Assembly: GCA_964030475.1 (NCBI GenBank)
Contig: CAXIPT010000001.1
Coordinates: 6,396,166 to 6,460,165, forward strand
Reading direction: 5' to 3'
Source of the DNA: Tethya wilhelma
Lineage: Eukaryota > Porifera > Demospongiae > Tethyida > Tethyidae
Length of the DNA stretch: 64,000 nt
The notes below the pieces were generated by a model. The model was not told the origin of the DNA. It saw only the letters and a list, made by a program, of their open reading frames with translations, and ran no database searches. The position numbers and the translations under genes were made by a program. Positions 11,970 through 22,848 of this stretch are shown piece by piece (the stretch's first letter is position 1; the number at the start of each line of letters is the position of its first letter).

Positions 11970-14900
11970 TCTAGCTACAAGTTTGTCTGCTTCTGAGAAG
12001 TACAACACTCCAATTTTCTTGCCCCACAGCTTGAAAGTTGAGCTTAGCACAAAGATTTGATTCACTGAGCTGTTTTCATTGCTATCACGACGTTGTCCTT
12101 GTTGTGCAGTCGTCTGGTTCTGTGAGGGAGCAGCTGTAGGAAGAGTGTGAGGCCTGCTTTTGTTCATTCCAGCTGCATGTGTGGGTCCATGGCCACTGGA
12201 TTGAGGTTGAATGGGATCAATGTTAGCTGATTGTGAGTTCAGTCGTTCATCAAGGTCAATACTCAGGGATTCATTACTTGAGAAATCGCATGTACACAGA
12301 ATGGATTCTTGAAGGCTTCCACATTCATCATCATTCAGAAGGCACAAAGACTGGTGAAGGAATTCTGCTCTTGGTCTCCTTCCTTTTTCTTCAAGGCAGT
12401 TTGTAATGTTTTGATATAATAGATGCTCTTTAGAAATACTTTGAAAATATTCCACACGTTCTTTTTCTGACCCAATATGATGAATTTTCCTCACAATTTG
12501 TATCATGATGACACCAAACATGAAGACATCAATGCTTGAGTCATATTCAGCAGTAAATGCCTCAGAAGGCACATATCCAGCTCGATGTCCCATTGCTGAT
12601 AAAGTGTGAGTAAGATTTGTAGAGTCAATGATTCTTGACATCCCAAAATCACCTACTTTTGCAACTGGTAATGGAACAGATTCTTCATTTCCTGATTGTT
12701 TAATTTTCAGGAGAATGTTGTCACTACAGAGGTCTCGGTGTACAATGTTTCTCAGAGGATCATGAAGATAAGCCAGAGCTGAGGCAATCTCACAGGAAAG
12801 ACTAACTTGAGTTTTTAGTGGAAGATCAGTAGTTGATTGCTTCAGGTAGTCTGTGAGACTGCAATCAAGTAACTCTAGTACCAGGACTGGGAGTTTTGAC
12901 TCTGGATGTACACGACTAGCAATGTGACGAACCACATTGCTGTGCTCAAATTTCTCCAGGTAATCACACTCTCTCTTAAACCGCTTCAATGATTCTTCCT
13001 GAACACCTCGGTTTGAAACTGCTAAGGAGACCTGTATATCTCTTCCAAGTGGGTGGAGAACTTTAACAGCACAAAACTCTCCATTCAATTGACCCATGAA
13101 TACTGAACCGAAAGCACCACTCCCAAGGCATTGATTCTTGTAAACAAGAATATCACATATTTTTCGTGTTGGTCCCAACCTATAAATAAACAAGTCATGC
13201 ATGAAATTAGCTGGTGTTTACTGCTGATGTGTATACAACTAGAATTCGCACAACTTCTCCACAGAACCACAAGTGGCAAATTGGCTACTTCCTCTAATAG
13301 CCTCATACTATTTCATTTTGTAAATGGTTAACTAATTCTTCTCATTGACATTGTCAAAAGATATAGAATAATATTACGTGGCCGTGAATCGGAAATGATA
13401 TAATTTATGAATAGTATACAGTCATTTTAACGTTACGTCATTGAAATTTGCACAGGTGCAATTTTAACTCTTGGTCCAGCTGCACTGAAGAACTTCTTTC
13501 AGTGCTGATACTACAGCGAAGCTAATACGTTTCACAGTAACTTTGGTATGAATGGTATAGCAATAATAATTATCGCAAGTGTGCCCAGGGTTGTGCACCA
13601 TCAGTACCGCTTCATTTAAAGTTTACAGCAACTACATGTAAGTTACCACTCTCAAGCATGAGAGTTGTGTGACCAGGCCACACTCAAGCTAATCCAGGAG
13701 ACACGGTCACACATTAATGGCCAGCAAAATTGGGCCAATCTGTGTCAAATCACCCAATGAAATTGATGTCTGATTCAGATTATACAGAAACTTGGTGTGT
13801 ACATACAATGTCATACTTTACCATGTCCATGGTGGAATTTTAATCCTGACTAGCTATATACACAAACTACTAGATACTGTGATTGATTGATTATTGGCAG
13901 AGCGAAAGGAGTCTGGCTATACAAGACTAGTCGACTAGGAGAGGGTCTGGTTTCATGCATATACCTGATCTTGTTCTGGCAACAGAAATCTATTGTGACC
14001 AATCAGATTGCAAAATGACTCATTTGCATTCCGCTGGTACAAGATCTAGATCAGGTAAGCGGTATCTCCCCGGCCTCTCCCTGCGGAGCAAGTATGAGGG
14101 GCTAGCTTTGCAAGACTAGGCCAAAGATATGAGTGCTGACCACAAATGCATTATAAATTTGGCACAGAATCGGTACAATAATCATTTCAGACCACAGTGC
14201 ATGATACAAGCAAGCGTAAAGTTTTTACTACTGACAAGACAGACGTTCAGAGGCAAGGGGTGATCACAACCATACCTGCCATAGGACCGTTTGTGACTGC
14301 AGTCAAGAATCTTGACCACCAAGGTCATTGGGTTGCAATTCTAACTTATATGGAAAAGAATTTCTTGTAGATTTGTGTATGTCTAGATTTGCACTGAATC
14401 TCTGGATTATTAAATTCCCTAGATCTTTGGTAGCTATCTCTGCAATGTAACTGCACTGGAATCATCATTGAGCTTCTACACCACACAGGGCGCTAGGCCA
14501 TAAGAACTTCTGCACGTGGCACCTGGCTACGCCCGCCAAAATTGCAAATACATTCTACAGTAGCCTCGTACCCAGACTCTCTCCTTTGACCTTACACTAA
14601 CGGTAAGGTCAAAGGGGAGAGCCAGGGTACGAGGCTACTGTACAGTGTACATACATGCTAGTCTTGTCTCCTGGGGATGAGGCTACGTACATGCATGCAA
14701 TCAGCTGTAGGAGGACCTGGAGCTGACAGTCTAATAGCTGTAATACAGCTAGTTAAATACCTTACTGTGTGCATGGAGCTAGCTAGGACTGTAAATTCAA
14801 CTCTCACTGTCAGTCTCTTGTGATTTGGAAAGTATGGCAAGCCAAACATAACAAAACCCCCTACGAAAATTACGACGTCCCCGGAAGCCGTCCTCAGAAT

Positions 14901-15431
14901 GACCTCCTGACAGAGAGCATGTCCTACAAGAGGTCGTTCTGAGGACGGCTGCTGTAAGACATGCTTTCTGTTAAATAAGTTAATCTCTTGACCCTTTGAC
15001 CAATCACATTTGACATTCTCATGAGGCCTCAGGGGTGGTCACAACCATAGATAATATATTCCCCCACCTATAACAGAACATTGTCAAACAACAGGGGGAA
15101 TATAAATATATTATCTATGGTTGTGACCACCCCTGAGGCCTCATGAGAGGCCAAGCCCAAACTATAATAACTTTCAATAGGCTATGTATGTGTCTTATAC
15201 ACAAACATATGATACAGCAATCGATGTATACTTACTCTTTAACGTTTCTATTTCCCATCAGTATTCGAACGTTCACACACGGCTACGAATGTACACTGCC
15301 AACCTTCAGTACGTGCCCTGAATATAATCACTTCCGGTCAAATCATGAGTACACCCCTCCTATCACTAAAAACAGGAGCAATGCACTTACTCTTTGTCCT
15401 CCATTGTCTTTCTGATTGATAAACTCGCCAT
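11970..15431 (-). CDS. gene B: protein kinase with TIR/SEFIR-like domain (3-prime end cut off)
   Basis: Exon 1 is 15391-15431 (start MASLSIRK) and ends at a GTAAGT donor. Exon 2 is 13179 down to the contig end at 11970. Phases match and yield 417 residues. The kinase looks catalytically complete: GSGAFGSVF loop, CAVKVL lysine, HRDLCSDNILL catalytic loop, DFG, and PSEAF in place of APE. The sequence most resembles the TKL/IRAK-like group (inference). A linker follows with RPHTLPTAAPSQ, almost identical to gene A, then the first strand of the TIR/SEFIR-like domain, where the contig breaks. It lies downstream of GET4 in the same direction, as gene C does beside the other GET4 copy. Confidence 0.78.
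14555..14645. mobile_element. foldback element with CCTCGTACCC ends
   Basis: TACAGTAGCCTCGTACCC at the left pairs with GGGTACGAGGCTACTGTA at the right. Inner arms CTTTGACCTTAC and GTAAGGTCAAAG flank a 7-base loop. It is a short hairpin MITE. Related CCTCGTNCCC ends occur at 23297-23475 and 56217-56294. Confidence 0.7.
14865..14950. repeat. inverted repeat
   Basis: AGCCGTCCTCAGAA at the left pairs with TTCTGAGGACGGCT at the right across about 50 bases, and GACCTC and GAGGTC pair inside. It is probably another hairpin element. Confidence 0.6.
15017..15148. mobile_element. MITE with about 48-bp terminal inverted repeats
   Basis: TCTCATGAGGCCTCAGGGGT is mirrored by ACCCCTGAGGCCTCATGAGA. The pairing continues through GGTCACAACCATAGATAATA, leaving a loop of about 30 bases. 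The arms are near-perfect, which suggests recent insertion or maintenance. Confidence 0.8.
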
Positions 15432-15576
15432 AATTTTATTGCTAGCTTCGTTTGAGTAGATGAGAGAGTGAAAACTTGCTGTATCAGCAAACTTAACCCC
15501 CTAGCTGGACTCAGTAGACAACCATGAGACTTTTATGCGCAGGCACCATAATGTGGATTATAATGTACTAATAAAA

Positions 15577-17390
15577 TTAGTCCAAACTATCATCAATGTC
15601 AATTTGAGAGGGTCTCTTATTATCAGCTATACTACTAGTAGTACTGGGAGGGTTTTTTGGCCCTAGATCTTGTCTAACAAAGGGTGGAACGTCCATCGAT
15701 TCCATTCCTTGCAGGAAGGGAGGCATGGGCATAGAATCAGTGACATTCCCAAGAAGATTTTCTGCACATTTGTGGAAAAGAAACATTTGGTAAGGCATTG
15801 TACATGTGCAATGGCATTTGACACAGTCACGTGGAAAACACTAACGTATTAGTCCTCCTTCTCCAGCAAGAAGGCCCATCAATCCACCTGGACCTGAGCT
15901 AGCAGCACTACTGTCTTGAGTTGAAGGAAGTCCAAAAAATGACACACCAATCTTATCAAGGTACTACAGCAAGAAAGTAACAATAAAAAATCATTAAATA
16001 CAAGGGCTGAATTTGAAAATTCACACACTCATTCACTAACTTCATTAAAGCTGGGATCCCTGGCTATGGCCTTTTGATAGTTTTCCCTCAGATACTTGAA
16101 GACCTCCAGGTCCCCTCTACAGCAAACAAACAATAAAAGCCATTAATTTCCAAAGAGAAACCCAAGCAAGAAGTACAGTAGTGGTGAAAGAATACACACA
16201 CACAAAAGAAACTTTCCCCACCCCTACAACACTTCCTTTCCTCTGGATTAATGATAGGATGTTCACTCAGCTATTCATGGCTTTCTTCTTGGAGCACATA
16301 TTTTTATATTGTAGAAGATAATATGAATGCACAACTATCAATCTTGTTAGCCCACAAAATGAAGTTGAATAGTGGTGATGGTCACGATGTGTATGAGTGG
16401 TTATGATGATGAGAAACAAAGAGAAATTGTATCTAGCTGAGAATTTGGTCAGAAGGGGAGAATGTTTATCTTATTCATAATAAGAAATGGAAGTGAAATT
16501 GAAGCATGCAAAAAACACACTGTGTGCTATAATATTAAGTACTACATCACTCACTTTTCAGATGCAAGGAGTAAAAACCATAAGAAGTTGACTAAAGGGT
16601 ATTTCTTATAAGGTGGTCCTGCTTCATCACGAAAAGTAGGATGTGTCTGAGTATACACATTGAATACACCCATAGCACCTAGCCTGTTCTGTAACACCAT
16701 CAACCTGAAGAGCACACACATAAGAAAATTAATATGGAATGGAATTTGTCCACTGAACAGCAGTCACCATATACAACAGCAGTGTACATGTATGTACATT
16801 GTATGTAAGTATGTATGTATGTATGTATTATGTACATAGAAGGTACAATGTTTAGCAAACCCACTGGAGTACTGCCTGTGACACAAAGAGATCTGCTTCT
16901 CCTTGGTAGCCAAGTGAGGTAGCAAACTCCACCAACATGGCTCCAAAGTCTTCCGGTTGACTGGCATAGAGGAAGTGGTCCCTGGCCTTGGAATACTTCT
17001 TCTCTAACACACATTAGGAGATAGTAACAAGGCAACATAAACTACAAACCTCAATACATGCAACTAGAACTAAAGCGTCACTTTCTGACACAAGGTATGG
17101 GAACAAAAAATGTAACCCAGGACCATTGTGTTCAGGCCTGGTTCAGGGCATGCTAACAGCTGGTCACTGGCTTGTCCAGCTGAACAATGAAGCTTCAGTA
17201 TTATGATACTGTTGTATGTGATACAATTATATTGGGTTACTAATAAGAGATTGGATTCATAGGTGAGTGGTAAGGCGCCACATAAATGTAGGGTTGATTA
17301 TGTAAATTAAGTACACACCAACACAGCTATACTATAACAGACCCCACTCATGACTCTCAGGCATTCTTAGGTAGAACACACACTCACGTG

Positions 17391-17431
<41 letters not shown>

Positions 17432-17931
17432 ACACACACACATTTGACTAACAAGAAAGTACGTAAAGTGCTAATTGCTAAGCATAGCTGGGAGGGCCTG
17501 ATTTACAAGGCTACGTACAAGCAGCTACACACTTTTGACCTTGCCTATTGTGCAAGGCCTAACCATGGAGGGATGAGGTCACACAAGCGTGTTTACATCA
17601 TATGATGCAGTGCAACCATGACAATTGTCATGTGTCCTCACTCCTCAGAAAGGATCTAGATAGGAAGTCCACATGCAACCACAACCCAGTGCAGGGCTAC
17701 ATCTTGTGGTGTGTACTTCAAAGGAGTAGGATCCTGTCGAAGCTTTAATGTCTGTAATTCCCCATTTATTATATGAGTGGATTGCACTCACAGGAGATGC
17801 AAGGTATGAGACACTCAAAACATAACACCATTAGAAAGCTTCTTTACCTTCCCAAAGTGCCAACGCTAAGAGTTTGTGTAAGTAGGGATGACCATATTTG
17901 TATTTATCTTCTTCCACCACACTGCTCCACC

Positions 17932-17968
<37 letters not shown>

Positions 17969-19428
17969 GTTATAAATCAATGCCGACACACTGTAGTGAG
18001 GTTGGAGAGCTAGATACTTGGAAGCATGTTCTGTGGCCAAGCTACTACAATAATTTACAAGTTAGATCACCATAACTGTCCCTTCCATGCAACATCCCAC
18101 ACAGCACAGGTGATGATGCAACACAACAATAGCTACTACAATCCTCATGTGTTTCAATAGGAGGAAACACCATTCCCAAATGCAAGAGGCAGCAGATGTG
18201 GTGTGAAACAAACTAACCAGTCACATAGCTACAATGATACCAACAAGGAAATACAGTCCAGCACAATTTGATTTTTTTTGTCCTATTTTATATTTTTAAA
18301 AAAATTCTATTTAGGGTTAAAATGCAAACACTCATAGGTACGCTAACTAATTACCCACACATGTACAGTGCAGCAGAGACTCCACCCCAATACACTGATA
18401 ACTGAATTATGGTGAAGGAAATCTTGTTCACACATACACACAATAGCACAGCCACTGATTGAACAATAACACCTGTGTGTCACACCAAGATATCTCGCCA
18501 CGATAAGAGAAGAAACAAGCCAGAAAATCAAGGAATTCTTGTACCACTACACATAGTTCAGCAACCTCTGGTCATCTTTAGTACAATCCCCTCAAAACAT
18601 AAAAGGGAAATGGGTAGGTGGGATGGCCCGCCTGCAGAAATCGATCAGCCTCAGTGTCTCCTCAGAGAGAGACAAAAGACTCTATGTGGGAAACACAACG
18701 TGTGAATATCGTTAGCAATTGCATTCAGGGGTGAGAGATATAACCAACAGAGAAGGAGGAAGGACACTCCACAGTAGCTAGACTTAGAAGCCAAAATCCT
18801 TAAGGAGCACAGTATCATTATAGTATGTGCATACATGCACAATCACTGTAGTATGTGCGTGCATGCATGGCACTATACTAGGGTCAATTCCATATTAATG
18901 AGATCATACCAAAAGCAGTGTGGACCGTCATAGGAAGCTGAAACAGAAATGTATCCTGACTTGGTGGCTAATAGGGTAGTCACTCATACTGAAACCCACA
19001 ATGGTAATATAATAATATTATAATGAATATTATGAATTAGTAGTGGAAAACAATTAGGTGCAGAGTATAATACCACAAATTGCCTACAATGCTCTATATA
19101 GCCTTCTAGTGCTTGGGAAGATGAGGCAACAATAAACTTACTCCCAATTTGTAGTGGACAAGAAATATAACAGCTATACATGGATATATGGGCACATACT
19201 AGCTCTTCTTACAATATAGCATTTATAGGCACTACTAGGTAGTGGGGAATATCCCACCATTAGTTAAAGTGTAAAGACTAGTGGGAATTGAAGGAAACAT
19301 ACTTGAGAGCTGCTTTCATGAAGAAATCCCTTGGATCAATCTTGTCCACCATCTGTAGAGTAGGAGGGTGTATATCAGAAGGAGAGTGAAGGAGAGGCTT
19401 GTAGAGGGAGAAGAGCTGGCTTATTAGA

Positions 19429-19429
<1 letters not shown>
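15577..19429 (-). CDS. GET4: GET4 homologue, exons 3-9 (3-prime part)
   Basis: Exons on the minus strand: 19303-19429, 17848-17930, 16865-17003, 16555-16704, 16041-16116, 15846-15963, 15761 down to the stop at 15577. All are GT-AG and in phase, though exon 5 uses donor GTGGGT. The conserved core reads LVEFATSLGYQGEADLFVSQ, then VNFLWFLLLA, then SFFGLPSTQDSS, matching the order of human GET4 (MLVEYSTSRG, FIWFLLLAV, LFFGVPP). Exons 1-2 are absent upstream; the sequence runs into a TG tract and N gap at 19431-19506. Exons 3 and 4 duplicate 10202-11783 exactly, so this is the continuation of the copy starting at 8500, drawn in reverse. The C-terminal tail ends in IDIDDSLD. Confidence 0.9.
17396..17442. 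repeat. (CA)n microsatellite in GET4 intron
   Basis: CA tract with a CATA interruption in the intron between exons 4 and 5. The corresponding tract in the other GET4 copy (36429-36450) is cut by the contig end at 36451. Confidence 0.85.

Positions 19430-19430
<1 letters not shown>
17663..19430. repeat. inverted copy of 10201-11968
   Basis: Same length (1768 bp) and apparently identical to the reverse complement of 10201-11968. See that entry; interpreted as an unmerged contig overlap. Confidence 0.85.
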
Positions 19431-19496
<66 letters not shown>

Positions 19497-19506
19497 NNNN
19501 NNNNNN
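19431..19506. repeat. (TG)n tract running into a 10-N gap
   Basis: About 66 bases of TG lead into ten Ns (19497-19506). Another TG tract lies at 19519-19530. Left of it is GET4 exon 3; right of it is sequence matching the gene C intron at 26435. The gap joins two unrelated places through a shared microsatellite, so it is a probable misjoin. Confidence 0.75.
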
Positions 19507-19530
19507 ACACAGCCCACCTGTGTGTGTGTG

Positions 19531-20434
19531 GACTGGAGAATATGAAAGTGTGCCTATAGAGGGCTAGCTTACATAGTGCTAGCCTGCTATTATAGTCACT
19601 ATATACAACTATCACCCTTTTTGTCGGATACGGTTGCCACTCATAAGCCTTAATTGTCAGTGATCTCAAAACAGTCAGCCATACTACTTGAACCAATCTG
19701 TCAAGGGGAGAACTTTCGCTTCTTAGAATCTGCTTCTCTGTTCCCGTACATGCACGAAACACAGCTAAGCAGATAATGAGTTTGGCATGTGACATTTTTT
19801 ATTCCTTAAGCCTTGGAATCTAATGGTAACCTTCTAAGTTGCTTGCCTGCATTGTATACTTTAATCCACCGCCAACTATTATACAGATTATATACTATAG
19901 AAGATTGTTTGAATCATTTTTGCTAGCTAGCTGATTGCAAAAATTGTGGAAATCAGTATAATCATAATTATTATAATGCATTATTGTCCATCTGTGATAC
20001 CATGTAATTATGCAAATTGCAGCATGCCATTAACTGAATTACTATACTTATATTATGCATCTCAGCAAACTTAATAAATAAATTTATTATATGCAAGGAG
20101 TATGGCAAGTGAAGGGAGCCACATTCCTTGTACATAATTAAAAAAAAACATACTTGGTGTGTGCATTTTGTTTAGGTTTCTCCCAACTCTCAATTTCCAA
20201 GAATTGTGGTTATTGAATCCTTTAATCAGGATTGCATCCAAGGCATTCAGGAAACGCTGGGTAAATATACACTCATATCCAGTCCATAAATGGAGTCTTC
20301 CTCGATGGAATGAACATTAGTGATGTAACAAAGATCTTTCAGACATCAAAGGCAATGGAGGCTCAACTCATCGTTCGTTATATCCATCCCCTCAAAGATG
20401 GAGACCGCCCCCCTATGACACCTTACCCTGTCAC
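19531..20434. repeat. inverted copy of 25532-26435
   Basis: This segment and the reverse complement of 25532-26435 agree throughout the parts compared and have the same length within a base or so. The shared sequence includes the intron and the first part of the PDZ exon of gene C. It is best read as the overlap that joins the two halves of gene C. Confidence 0.8.
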
Positions 20435-22848
20435 TCCTGCTGCCTTGAAACCACCTGCTCCAAGATGCAGCCTCACTACCGAAGTGCTTCCCATCCCTGT
20501 GTTCATTCTTGGCGACATCCACTCACTGTGTTCTGAGCTGTTCAAATGGCTCAGTCGTGATGCAGAGAATCCCTATTCAGAGACGTCTCAAGGAAGTTCT
20601 TCGGTCTCTTCTCCCAGACACCCTCCCTCCAATGTCAGCAGTCAGGCTCCCTTTACGTCACTTAACTCTGAATCATCTCTACTGCCACACTATCCAGATG
20701 AAGGTTCTGATGTGGCCACACCTCTCAGTATAAGGGAAAAGATGGACATCAATGGAAGATATTGCCAAGAATTTGAAAAGGCTTTAATTCCACTCTCACT
20801 ATTCAGAAACCTTCCTATTCTACCATGTGATCAGAGCAGAGTTCCTTCAGCTAAAATGGGTTCAACTCTTCCTGACACAGCTGCCTCCCGTTTCGTATTA
20901 AATTTGAGGCCAGAAAAACTAGACAGGCACTTTGCACACATCTACCTACGATCTAGTGGCATCTATCTCATTGCTATTAATCTTGAATACATGATGGATG
21001 ACCACTAATCCAGTTCGAGAACCTGTGCTTCTGGTTGAGACTAGTCGAGACGTATGTCGCTCCCAATGAAGTGAAGAGAATCATCATAGTGGGTATGTAC
21101 AAGGCAGAGACCAGTGCTCAAATTGAAAAGGTTGAAAAATGTATCTGTTTGTTGAACAATGCTCTAAAAGAAGCTGAATTCTCTGAATTAATGAATATCT
21201 TTCACTCTCGAAGTGACTTTGAATTCATTTTCAGATTCAACATGATCAGTCCAATGGTTAGCAGGAAACAGTTGTGTGTAATTATCAATGAATGTATGGA
21301 GATTATTAAATATCGAACATGGTACTATGAGAGGGAATTCTTTGAAAGCTCAATGCGTCCTTTTGCTGGTTTTGGAAATGTCCTCACCTACCTCTCAGAT
21401 ATAAAGAAAGTGGTGGCATCAGCAGATGAGATCTGTGGTCTGTGCAGCTTCAGTGATGCAAATTACTTCAAAACACTCGAAGCTTATTCTGCAGCATGTA
21501 TCAGTACAACTGAAGAAGGTGAGGTATTTTGTAACTAAAGCAAATCACTGATATCTTTCTCTCAATTACAGCATCACTTCTTCAACCTCTATTTATTGAA
21601 CACCTGTTTAAATCTATGGTGATAAGCAGACTACAAAAAGATGACATCACATTATTTTCACCTAATCCTATTCGACTAAGACACCTACCTATTACTACCA
21701 TTACACATCTCAAGAAGCAAATGGAACTAGTTGGTAATGGTGTTGGTAGGTACCAACTTGAAAGTTTTGAGCAAGACGAAGTCCTTCGCTGGGCAGAGAA
21801 GCTTGAGGTCATGTTCAATATTGGTACAAAGGATAATGAAGTCCACTACTTTGTCCCATTCTTATCCGAGGGGGAGTCGGCATCGTATTCCTGGGATGAT
21901 AATGAAGCCGAGTCTTTCCAGACAGAGTCTGCAATAGTCCTCTATGCCTGTCTTCACTTTCCTGCTACTCACAACTTCTTCTGCTCTCTTATTGCCGAGC
22001 TTCTTAGGGCCTTCCTAAAAGATGCCAAACGAGGAACCAAATGTTTCATCAATTTTGGTTGCACAGAAGCCATCCTCCCAATGAAATGGACAAAACAACA
22101 AAGTCAGGAGCTCTCAGTCTACCTCAAGTACCACCCTCTCCAGAATATCATTGAGTTTTGTACCAAGTAAGGCTTGGCATGGAAATGGGCTGTGGTGTTT
22201 ATATGATTATGATTTTGTTTTCCTGACATTTCAGAGTCTTACAGCAACAGATGACACTGTATGATGGTGCTAAAACTCTTCTGACCACGTCACTGTTACA
22301 GTCCAAGTACAAAACCAAGTTTGATGAAATGGTTACATTTTCCATTCCTTCTCAACTGAGCAACCCTCAGTTAGCACTTTGGAAGTTGGCAGCTACAGAG
22401 GATGACCAGGATGCTGGGGAGACTGAAATACTCAAGACCACACAACTGACACCTGAATTGATGAAGATCTGGGCTTCATCAAATCCTGATATACAGAGAG
22501 AAAAGGTTTGAATCAGTTTTAGATTGAGATATTGTTTTTGAATTTTTGTTGTTGTTATTGCATTCCCTTTTACAGATTTCTTATGCAATTCTCGATGATT
22601 GGGGCAAGAAGCTTGGTGCTCATACTGACAAGTGGGCGTTGGTGGGTGATAGGCTTGGTCTATTGGACGTCACAGCCACAAACCATTTTCGGCAGTATCC
22701 TTACAAGAATGGCAATGGAGAACTGGTTCTGATAAAATGGCTGGAGAGCAACTTACCCTACACAGACTTAATTGAAGCACTCCGCTCACCACAAGTGGCC
22801 ATGTATGACTTAGCTTCAAGAGTTGAACAATTATGTGCCCAAATCTAA
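20176..22848 (+). pseudogene. gene C 3-prime half: PDZ (second part), Roc-like, COR, Death; two frame disruptions
   Basis: Exons 20176-21518, 21572-22166, 22235-22505 and 22576-22848 correspond one to one to gene A exons 3-6, with the same splice phases. The protein is closely similar to gene A. Compared with gene A there is a 2-base insertion near 20266 (an extra TA in GGTAAATATACAC) that puts a stop in the PDZ. A 1-base deletion near 21003 (GATGACCAC versus GATGACCCAC) breaks the Roc-like region. The COR (GEVHYFVPFLSEG equivalent) and Death exons remain open. The ACCTGGGTAAAT-type context could be spliced around as a GT donor, but that is speculative. It is the continuation of the minus-strand gene at 25532-34299 through the 904-bp overlap. 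Confidence 0.75.

Larger units (their letters stand above)
13203..15390. other. intron 1 of kinase gene B
   Basis: No exon is recognisable inside. The interval carries at least three foldback elements (about 14555-14645, 14865-14950 and 15017-15148). It also has segments with CTAGTCTTG and GAGGCTACG phrases shared with other hairpins in the window. Confidence 0.55.

Noticed and set aside
17831..18040. Antisense open frame over GET4 exon 4
   Set aside because: It is the minus-strand reading of the GET4 exon plus the GA/CT tract; the true exon uses the splice sites at 17848 and 17930.
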